Shown: positions 34,926-44,458 of the stretch, piece after piece
Position numbering within the stretch: the first letter of the stretch is position 1
Layout: the number at the start of each line of letters is the position of its first letter
Assembly (NCBI GenBank): GCA_016800925.1
Contig: JABCPU010000220.1
Location: 49,662-113,661, forward strand
DNA length: 64,000 nt
Direction: 5' to 3'
Source: Suillus spraguei
Taxonomy: Eukaryota; Basidiomycota; Agaricomycetes; Boletales; Suillaceae
The notes under the pieces: generated by a model
Databases searched by the model: none
What the model was told of the DNA's origin: nothing
The model's input: only the letters and a program-made list of their open reading frames with translations
Position numbers and translations under genes: made by a program

Positions 34926-36506
34926 TGTAACGAACATATTGGCGCTGCGCTTAAAACCCCATATTTTGACACTCGTCTCACATCTACAGGAGTTACCACT
35001 TGTCCATGGCCGTCTTACCCCTTTAGCAGTACCAGCGGCATCCCACGCTTACCGCACACCGTACTGACTGCCGTACCACGTTCCACATACCAATGTCCTT
35101 CCATGTCCTTGCCGCGTCTGCATAGCTCCATTTGGTGCGTCATTTGTTTTCTGTTCATTATCACTGATTCCATGGCAAGTGTTACGAACTGGGGTGGCAT
35201 CACCAGCGACAGTGAAAAGACACAGGCGGTCTGCTGGGAAGTTCTACAATGTCCAAAGGAGGACAAGGTGAAAGTACAAGGAACGCGTTCCAAGTATGAT
35301 CAAGGGTTCGGCCTCAAAGACAAGTCTAAGAGGTTCTACGAGAATAGAGACTAAGGCTAAGGAGTGCTTAGACTTAGAGACGATTCAGGTTGGAGACCTA
35401 AGCGAAGGATATTCCAGGTAAAACCCAGTAAGATTAAAGTAAAGAATCTACTACAAGTACACTGTGCTTATATAGGTACATATGTGCGCACAGACCAGGT
35501 AACCGTGGGAATATAAGTGCATATCCTAATGAGGAAGGCATATATTGTACAAGCGTGCTGAAACGCATGAGTAAGGGATGAAAGCACGTGTTTAGCATAC
35601 GCGTATGCTAAACCGGCTGAGTCCAAGAATAGAGTCATGGGAGTTCATGACATCACATGATATGACATGTCGACGACGTATAGTTGAATCATATAGTCAT
35701 GTGATGTCTGATGGAAGTGGAAATGTCCGAGCAATAAGCTCCATATCACGTGATATACAAGAATAGAAAGGAAAATGAATAGGGGCACGTACGACTGTAA
35801 CAGCAAGCCTTATTACATGTTGCCTCGTGCTGCAGTGCCTCGCGCTATGTTTACTTATGGCAGTTACTACACTCTAGCACTACTGATCTCGCCTAGAGTA
35901 TTCCGAGTACATACAATGTAGGATATAAGCACCATGTACCCTGCATGATACAAGTACCTGATTTTACACCATTGCACATACTATAGGTCAGGATTATTGT
36001 CTAGCTCTGGATCTACCCAGTAGTGGACATAGTCTTTAAAGTTTCCTTATCGCTCATTAATACATCACGCTCGTTCTCTGTTACCACTGGACTTTTGACT
36101 GTTACCTTGACTGAACTTCTCACGCACTGCTACTTTACCGCTGAAAGTACCGTGGACTTCTTTACTGTTTCTTTGCACCGCTCGCTACTTTACCACTACT
36201 GCTGAGATCACCGATCAACATCGCTCGCTTGACGCAACTGTTACTGACCTTATCTCGACCATGGAAGCACTGCTACACACGACGCTAGCTCCAGCGGTAT
36301 CATTGCTGACCGCAGCAACTTACCGCTGACCTCGACACTTGTTTCGCACATAAGTTAGACTCGAACTTGACCATACTAATAGGCATCCCCATTTAGGGTC
36401 GAACACTCTTGTTCTTACAAGTGAAGCAGACTAGACAGAGCGCAAGGCTCACATACTAGTTTAGGCAGTGGTTTATCTACAGCCCAAGCTAGGTTGTATC
36501 TTTACA
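34926..36506 (+). repeat. LTR2, plus orientation, 5' LTR interrupted by LTR1
   Basis: Starts TGTAACGAACATATTGG and ends TGTATCTTTACA. With the inserted LTR1 (35,180-35,802 plus one target copy) removed it is about 950 bp, matching the 965-bp solo copy at 18 kb. It is followed by a primer-binding-like site and a gag-like frame, so it is the 5' LTR of that element. Confidence 0.8.
35180..35802 (-). repeat. Solo LTR1, long variant, 623 bp
   Basis: TGTTACG...TGTAACA ends with a 5-bp target duplication GCAAG on both sides (35,175-35,179 and 35,803-35,807). It is about 150 bp longer than other LTR1 copies because of extra sequence at about 35,550-35,750, which includes a 22-bp perfect palindrome at 35,591-35,612. 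Nested in LTR2. Confidence 0.9.
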
Positions 36507-36508
36507 AC

Positions 36509-36525
36509 TGGAGCCCACTGCGAGG
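36509..36525 (+). promoter_or_regulatory. Probable primer-binding site
   Basis: TGGAGCCCACTGCGAGG begins two bases after the LTR2 end. A TGG start just after a 5' LTR is the usual place and form for a tRNA primer site. The tRNA was not identified. Confidence 0.55.
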
Positions 36526-36616
36526 GGGTCCTTTGGTATAGTTTTGTTCTTGTCTTAATCGCTTACCGCACAATTGTCACCACAGTTATTACCGCACTGC
36601 TACGCTACTGATAAGT

Positions 36617-38432
36617 ATGTCTGACAGATTTTGCATGCCACTGCACCGCACGGCAGCGGCACTGTACTTCGACGGCAACCCAAGAAAATTGCTAACATTC
36701 CTCACTACTGTAGATGAGCTGGCAGACTTGGCCGGCATTGCTGAGAAGGCACGCATCAAGGCGGCTATACACTACGCAAATCCTGACGAAGCAGAAGTAT
36801 GGGCATGTCTTGACGAACACAACGGTAACAGCTTCATAGACTTCGCTAACGCTATTTGCACTTGTACCCAGAATGTGGTCCTACTACATTCAACCGCACA
36901 GTTACCGCTGAAGCAGTTGCTCCGCTGGCAGACCCCTATCAGGGAAACACTATTGAGCACTCTGATGCTGATGTACCACAACAAGTTACGGCATTGGAAA
37001 TCACTACCGCTGAGCAAGTATCGCTACCGCTCGAAGATACTGCACCACCGGCGGTTCAGCCATCACTAATGACACCAAGTACAGACAGCACTACACTACC
37101 TACGGCACTACCACACGAGGATACAGCATCTCTGCCAGTCCAAGCGCTCGACGAAAGTTTGTCCCTGAATGAAGCACGCTATACTAACGACACTACATTT
37201 TGCACCATTTATATAGACAGCGATGCATACCGCTTGCTAGAAGAAACAGATGAAACAGCAATTGACTTGGTTAGCACTGACATTTTACCGACAGAACTCT
37301 TGACGGTCACGGAGCATACATGCTCTCAAGATGAAGTACCACAGACTGCTAGCGCTGATAGTGAAGAAGTTATAGAAGTATCACTGGAAAGGTATAGTAT
37401 AGTAGAAGTGCCGACACATACTGCAGAAGCAAGGTTTACTGCTCAGACTGTTACTGCACGTTTACCGCTGACACCCAAAGAAATGTTCACCACAGGAGCT
37501 ATTCAGCTGAACTCACAGACTGCAAGTGCCTACTGCCATGTGTTGACCGCTGCGTTAGTATGCAAAGATGATGGTCTTACCAGGCCATACTGCATTCCTA
37601 GCCTTACTGTGGCTAGGAGGTTTATTATCGACTACCGGCATACGTTCTTGCAGCAGATGACAAAGTGTGGCCTACTGCCTGCTAGTTGTCCGCCAACTAT
37701 CGTCCCACAGTACCGCAGGCCATCACATGCTTGCATAGCGCTATGGCAGTACGAACACAGATCACGTGGTTTTTGTTGCAGAAGAAGAAGCTAACCCAAG
37801 AAGTCAAGCGTCAAAGACCCAAGCACATATACCCACCAGCGGAAACCCCAATGGCATCATTCATTACCCTACCGCCACTGACATTCGCTAATACCACCCT
37901 TGTTACTTGATCATAAAAACAAAGAAAAGAATACCGCACATGTACAATAGTCTCTGTTTTACCCCAGGTTTCGTCCGGCGATCAGTTTCACACTTTCAAA
38001 TGCATGCCCACACGGCATCACTTACATATGTTTAGTGCTAACGAGCGCACAGACTTTTATTACAGTACAAAGGACTATATCGATTGGACAAGGAATACCG
38101 TGCACCGCTAAAGTACTATACACCTTTTTCTTCGAACGCGTAGGCAGCACACCACGCCCATTGATTGATAAAGACAGGAGATATCACACCAAAGCTTACC
38201 ACGGCAGCAATACTGCAGGCATAGATGAAGACAGCACAATGAAGAAGACAAGACGAGCGGAACCTCACAACAGACTTCCAGTATCAGTTCAGTTTTTGTT
38301 TACCTTAGGCATCAAATGGACTATGACTGGCACTAGGACTTGGACATGGAGGCATTTGGACTTATTGGACCTCCCAAGGACTTAGGCATTCACACTGTGT
38401 TTTTCCTGGAGCCACCAGGACGAGCCCCTTGA
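36617..38432 (+). pseudogene. Gag-like coding remnant of LTR2 element, no pol
   Basis: The frame at 36,617-36,880 (LYFDGNPRKLLTFLTTVDEL, HYANPDEAEVWACLDE) resembles the N-terminal domain of fungal Ty3/gypsy Gag. A frame change near 36,860 leads to a Thr/Glu/Pro-rich frame to 37,794. Further coding-like pieces run to about 38,430, ending GLIGPPKDLGIHTVFFLEPP. No protease, RT or integrase follows before the repeat region begins at about 38,430. It is either a truncated copy or a gag-only, non-autonomous element. Confidence 0.55.
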
Positions 38433-39461
38433 GTGACAAACTCCGTACTATATGGATCACCTGACCCACATAATATCCCATCAAAGACGGGCCAGTGGAC
38501 CATGGGCCGAGGTTATGTATATCCTTGATGTTGACGGATGGGCTGGGGAGAATATTATTTCCGATGGAGATGGGTGGGCTGGGAGACTTGTATTTTCGGG
38601 AGAGACGGGTGGGCCGAGGGAAACATGATTTCTGATGTTGACGGATGGGCCAGGGGGATATCATCCCCGACAGAGATGGGTGGGCCCATCTGGGTAGTAT
38701 GTAGAGTAGGATATTATAGACAGCTGGGCTGAAGAGAGATGCAAGGCAAATATTATTGCATAGATGGGTGGGCTGAGGTAAGAGAATATTACATATACGG
38801 GTGGGCCAAGGGTGCAGTGAAATATTTATTGCATAGACAGGTGGGCTGACGTGGGGGAATTTTACATAGACAGGTGGGCCGAGGTAAAATATATTACATA
38901 TACGGGTGGGCCTAGATATGTATCATAAAGACGTACAGCTGATGTAGCCACCAGAAAATCAAACACATAGGATACATGCACCCCATGAGTGCATATACCT
39001 ACCATCGACCACCAAAATCTAAACCCTGAAGCACGAAAACCTGAATTCACCATGTCTGACATTCATCGATAATTGAGGTGCTGGGTGCCGGGTGCCAAGT
39101 CCTGAATCCAGGAACTTGAAACTGGAGATTCAAACTAGATATTTCCTGAATTCCGGATACCTGGACACCCAAAACACAACACACAAGGTGAAAGATTTAA
39201 AGTCCATGTGTCGAGTCATCTAGTGCCGAGTGCCGGGTGCGGGTGCAGAGTACCGAAACTAGAAACTAGAAACTAGAAACTTGAGATTCAAGACAAAACA
39301 GACATCTACCAAAAATGTGTGGATCAAAGTTTTGTTGTTGCCTGACATGCGTCTGAGTCCCGAGGACCGAACCCCAAAATTGTAGACTACCAGATTTCGG
39401 GATTCAGGGTTCGGCACTCGAGATTTGAGATTTGAGATGAAAAAGATATCTACCAAAAATG
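38433..39461. repeat. Short-repeat region outside the left arm
   Basis: Many copies of a short unit around GACGGGTGGGCC / GATGGGTGGGCTG spaced about 35-60 bp apart (38,535-38,915), then a stretch rich in GTGCCGGGTGC and GAACTTGAAACTGGAG-like words. The same GGGTGGGCC unit continues inside the arm at 39,560-39,880. Such arrays may be subterminal repeats of the KDZ transposon. Confidence 0.55.
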
Positions 39462-39934
39462 CACATATTACAGTGAACTATCTCTGTATTATACGAGTGA
39501 ATGGACGTGCATAATATCCTATATGATACGGGCCAGCGGACCATGGGCCCATGGTAGAAATATCCTCGTTGATGACGGATGGGCCGGGAGGAATATTATT
39601 CCCGATGACAGTGGGTGGGCCCATGCAAGGAATATGTAGAGTAGATGAGTGGGCCGATGTACATGAATATCCGGTAGACGGATGGGCTGAGGTAGTTGGA
39701 TATCATGTAGATGGGTGTATCAAGGTAGATGTGTATCAAATAGACAGGTATGTGAAGGGTACTTGTTATCACATACACGGGTGGGCCCAGACACATATTA
39801 AATTAGATGGGTATTAGACGGGTGGGCCGAGGGTGGTATAAAATATAGACGGGTGGGCCCATGTGTATGATAATGGTAGACATGACGGAGCTGAGGGAGT
39901 TGCATATCATCTGAATCAGAGGAGGTAATAAATT

Positions 39935-40480
39935 ACAGTTACTGAGTTCCGGGAGCAGCAGGTGCTGTCTTGACATGGCCTTTTATGGCGCTTAGGTTGT
40001 CTTGTAGAATGTGGAAACTGGGGTGCGAGGCTTGTGTTGCCCTACAAGACACCCAGCTCCGACCCCCGAAAATCAGATGAAGCATACCAAATTCCGAGTT
40101 CCGAGACCCGGGTCTCGACACATTATTGAGTCAATATGAGACACCCAGTTCCGACCCCCAAAATTTGAGTGAAGCATACCAAGTTCCGGGAGCAGCAAGT
40201 GATCTCTTGAAATGGCCTTTATGGCATTTAGGTTGTCTTGTAGAATGTGGAAAGCGGGGTGCAAGGCTTGTGTTGCCCTACAAGACACCCAGTTACGACC
40301 CCCGAAAATCAGATGAAGCTTACCAAGTTCCGAGTTCCAAGTTCCGAGACCCAGGTCTCTGCTTGACATGGCCTTTTATGGTGCTTATGTTGTCTTGTAG
40401 AATGTGGACACCAGGGTGCAAAAGTGGTTGCCCTATGAGATGCCAAGTTCTGAACCCGGGTCTTGACAAATGAATATCAG
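39935..40480. repeat. Degenerate tandem repeats, left arm
   Basis: Units of about 185-190 bp contain GTTGTCTTGTAGAATGTGGA, TTGCCCTACAAGACACCCAG and CCGAGTTCCGAGACCCGGGT, in about three copies. Open frames across it are by-products of the repeat. The mirror copy lies at 57,050-57,595. Confidence 0.7.
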
Positions 40481-40657
40481 ATATCCAGCACACTTCCAAT
40501 CATCTGGTATTTCATTGAGCAATGGATGATAATACAGCTTTGAAAGCCAACATCATCCAAGGTTCCCTTATCTGATCCTCGCTATCTCCACCCCCTTTAA
40601 CACCAAGGTCTGGACATCCAGCATTCAGTGTCTGATTTCCCAATATCAACTTCCAAC

Positions 40658-41872
40658 ATGAACACTTCTTCCATGTCCACTTGTGACATAAAAATCTGGC
40701 GCACTTGGGCCCTGACCATCACTCATGAAGCAGGGGCATATACCGAACAAAAATTCAATGCAGAGAAGACTGGAGGAGAACCAGTTATACCTTCTCTGAA
40801 CCTGGACACTGATCTGGTGATGGCGTGCGATCGCTTGGCTGATGTACTCATAAGGGCATATAAAAATCCCAGTGGGTCTTCCTGCAGATGTTGAAAATGT
40901 GTTTGATCATTCAAATTCCTTCATGACAGTTAAGATGCAGATTGATATTGCAAGATATAGCAAATTGATATCCCCAAAGAACACTGGGCACAAAGTTGGT
41001 GGACAAACCTGCCACAATTATTGATGTTTCCGGTACCATCATCACATGGTACCTTCTGGACGCCCTGACAGAGACCACCCAGGTGCGTAATGTGTAGATT
41101 GTTACTCAATGGATATTGAATATCAAATGGTACCTACAGAAGGAAATCAGGGCAGCCACCGATTTGCTGGGTCCAAGCCTCAAAAAAAGTGTAAAGGCTG
41201 ATGGCAATTGGCAATATAATCAAGAATGGTTCAAACAGGGCTCGGAAAATGTTGGGTCAACTCCCGGATGCATCAATTTATCTCCGGCATGGTTTCAACA
41301 GGGCCATGAGGTAGGATGTAATGAGATGGTGATTTCTGGAGTCAAACTCACCAATCCCATAGAATCTGTCAGATCCGGAGGTATCTGCATCATTAAAGGG
41401 ACCCTCCTCTGAGAATATCCTGAAAGCTATTGCAAGGCCGGCAGCCATCACATTGGCGGCACTCAGGGTCATGCATCCTCAGCAGTACTTTGCAGGGTTA
41501 CGAGCATTGTCACACCTCAGAGATAAGGCACTGAGCAAGGAACTGCCACAGATGCCAGAGACCCTGCAGTACTGGGCATCCATGTTTAACACCCTCTCCA
41601 TCATTTCCAATCGGGAAACCCCCAATCATCAAGACCATTTATTGATTCCTGAATGCTTTGATATTCTCACCACCATGGGGAACTATTCTAATGCTCGGAT
41701 GAGTATGCCAAGCCTTCAGCTGGAATTCAGGTATGATTCCGGCTGTATGATTGCATTTTCGGGAAGAATTGTGAGACATGGGGTTGATGGAGTGGAAGGG
41801 GATCAGATTGCTTGGGCATGGTATATGAGGGATTCTGTGCACATTTATGCCGGGGTTCCCTCATGTGGATAG
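40658..41872 (+). CDS. TET/JBP-type 2OG-Fe(II) dioxygenase, left-arm copy
   Basis: TET/JBP enzymes oxidise 5-methylcytosine or thymine in DNA using Fe(II) and 2-oxoglutarate. Coding pieces: 40,658 onward (IKIWRTWALTITHEAGAYTE); about 41,000-41,080 (DKPATIIDVSGTIITWYLLD); 41,140-41,311 (GPSLKKS, PGCINLSPAWFQQGHE); 41,372-41,872. Introns include 41,081-41,139 and about 41,312-41,371. The last exon carries the double-stranded beta-helix core: NRETPNHQDH, with Fe-binding His (41,627) and Asp (41,633); GNYSNARMSMPSLQLEFRY; the distal His in GRIVRHGV (41,777); and AWAWYMRDSV. The residue just before IAWAWYM, where the 2OG-binding Arg is usual, is Gln (41,804-41,806). The first exons are uncertain, and a frame change near 40,865-41,000 may be an intron or a break. 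Confidence 0.75.
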
Positions 41873-41999
41873 GCTAGGGTCGAAGGCCACATACTAACCA
41901 TGGTGTGAAAGATGAAAGAAGTTGAAAGAGTTGTTACCCATGTTAGTAGCAACACACGAATACCATGTACCAATTAGAGCATCAACAGTTCTGGAACTC

Positions 42000-43400
42000 A
42001 AGTCGGAAGTTGAGTTCCATGAATTGAGTCCCTAACTCTGAGTATCTCAGGACTCGGGACTCGATACTTGAAATTTGGGACTCAATGATTGATAGTCCAA
42101 ATTCAGGCTTGACACTCAGGACTCAGCAAAGTGTGAGGCAGCACAATGTGAAACAACAGACTTTGATCCACACATTTTGACTGCTGAACACCGAACCCTG
42201 GCAGCCGGCACTCGGGACTCGGGACTGATACCAATGTGAAAAATATGAATTCACATATAGTGAGTGCCGAACCCCAAACTCCGGCAGCCGGAACTTGGGA
42301 CTCAGCACCCAGAACTCGGGACTTGGGACTCAGAATAATGTGCAAGTTATTGATCCACACATGTTGAGGGCTGAACCCCGGCAGCCGGCAGTCGGGACTC
42401 GGGACTCAGAACAATGTGAAAGATATTGATTCCCACATGTAAAGTGCCGAATGCCGAATGCCGAACCCCGGAACCCGGAACCCGGAACTCGGCACTTGGC
42501 ACTCAGAATCATGTGAAATTTAGTGAGCCACATATGTTGAGGGCTGAACCCCGAACCCCGGCAGCCGGCAGTCGGGACTCGGGACTCAGAACAATGTGAA
42601 AGATACTGATTCCCACATGTAACATGTAAATTGCCAAACCCCGAACCCCGGCAGCCGGAACTCGGGACTCGGGACACACAACATTGTGAATGATATTGAT
42701 GCACACATGTTAAGTGCCGAACGCCGACTGCCGAGCCTCGGCACCTGGAACTCGGCACTCGGCACTCAGAATAATGTGAAAGTTATTGATCCACACATGT
42801 TGAGTGCCGAACACCGAACTCCGGCAGCCGGAACTCGGGACTCACAACATTGTGAATGACATTGATCCACACATGTTAAGTGCCAAATGCCGAATGCTGA
42901 GCCCCAGCACCTGGAACTCGGCACTCAGAATAATGTGAAATTTATTGATCCACATATGTTGAGTGCCCAACCACGAACCCAGCCGGAACTCAGGACTCAC
43001 AACATTGTGAATAATATTGATGCACACATGTTAAGTGCCAAACGCCGCCGAGCCCCGGAACCCGGAACTTGGCACTCGGCACTCAGACTAATGTGAAAGT
43101 TATTGATCCACACATGTTGAGTGCTGAACCCCGCACTGTCGCACAGATATCTATTTCGTCTCGAACCTTGAGTGCTGAACCCCAAACCATGAAATCCGGT
43201 AGTCCACAATTTTGGGGTTCAGGGTTCGGTACCTAAGATTCGTGACTTGCCACTCAGAAATATGTGAGGCAATCTTGCCATTCGGAAGTCGAGTCCCATG
43301 AATTGAGTCCCAAACTCTAATTACCATGGCACTCAGGCATTCGCCACTCAGCATTTGGGATTTAGGACTCTACATCTGGATCTTGACATCCAGTCCTCGA
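42000..43400. repeat. Long tandem array, left arm
   Basis: About ten diverged units of 75-125 bp, each with a TGATCCACACATGTTGAGTGC-like word, a GAACCCCGGCAGCCGG-like word, GGGACTCGGGACTCAG and AATAATGTGAAAG. Its many open frames are by-products. The mirror array is at 54,120-55,520. Confidence 0.85.
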
Positions 43401-43484
43401 AATCCGGAACAAAATATTCGGGAGTCAAGACAATCATTTGGACGGAATAAAATATTTTACATCATGTATGAAATGAAGACCATT

Positions 43485-44287
43485 CTAATCTAAACACAGT
43501 GAAGAGGACTCCACTCCCCTGCCTCTCTTCAATCTCTGTAGCATGTCAGTGTACATCTTCACCTCTGCCATCTTCTCATGGATACCCTCATCTTGCTCCT
43601 CCATCAATGCTACCAGGTGTGCTCGAATCATCTTAAGTCCCATCACTGATGGGCCTGATGAGTCATTTACCTCCTCAGGAAGAACCAAGCCATCATCCTC
43701 AACTCCATTTTCCATCCAATGCTGGTAGTGAACGACACAGGACCTCATGATCTGACCCCATTGCCATGGTTCATTCAGAATTTCGGTGTGTCCCATCCAC
43801 CATGGAGTATCATAGCTGGGAATAATCCAGGATGGATGTCCCAGAGCTGCGACATCATCAAACTGACATAGGTGGGATGAAAAGATGTGGTCTGGAACAG
43901 TGTTCCAGGTGAGCATGGGATACAATGTCAGGACATGAGCGACGGGGCTTGGAACAACAGAAACGATGTTCCTTGCAGCTGAGTACTGCAGGAGTGGCAT
44001 AACAAATGTCTGTTGGAAATCTCAGCATTGCCCAAAAAAGTCAGCCAGTCATCCAGTAATCAGTCACTTACATTGATCTCCCATTGCAGCCCGGCTTTAA
44101 AGTACATGATCCAGGCAGAAGAGGGAGGGTTGTTAGCAGCCTCCATCTGATATTTAGAGATACATGTGCGGATGCATGATGCAGCCATATTCAAAGTACA
44201 AGAAATATCTTGAAGGTTCAGCTTCATGGGTTGCCAGTGATGTCCAGTATTTGGAGTGCCAGATGTGGATGCAGGAGTTTCAGGCAT
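43485..44287 (-). CDS. Unknown protein in the KDZ arms, left copy
   Basis: Two exons (44287-44072 and 44009-43485) joined by a 62-nt GT...AG intron give 246 residues. It has no recognised domain. The N-terminal half is helical (LQDISCTLNMAASCIRTCI). The middle is rich in Trp and Pro (SWIIPSYDTPWWMGHTEI). The C-terminus is a predicted amphipathic helix (HLVALMEEQDEGIHEKMAE). It lies 170 nt downstream of the KDZ transposase stop on the same strand and is intact, which suggests an accessory transposon protein. An identical copy is at 53,233-54,035. Confidence 0.65.
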
Positions 44288-44458
44288 GGCTAATGCAAGA
44301 GTGTGATGCTGGGAATGACACTGACAGATGGTGAAGAGGTGATGATATGAGTCACTGATGGATGGATTAGAAATTCAAACTCCGACATGGGCTGACCCAG
44401 ACAATTCCCAGGACTCAATGTTTGGGTGTCAAATATGCATTTCATTAGCAAAACAAAT

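Noticed and set aside
37800..38400. Search for protease, RT or integrase after the gag-like frame
   Set aside because: No DSG, YxDD or integrase motif in any plus frame before the short repeats begin.
42000..43400. Several open frames of 60-142 codons with repeated CRVPSAGCRGS-like text
   Set aside because: They arise from the tandem array; all frames show the same repeats, there is no splice structure, and the mirror arm gives the same artefacts.
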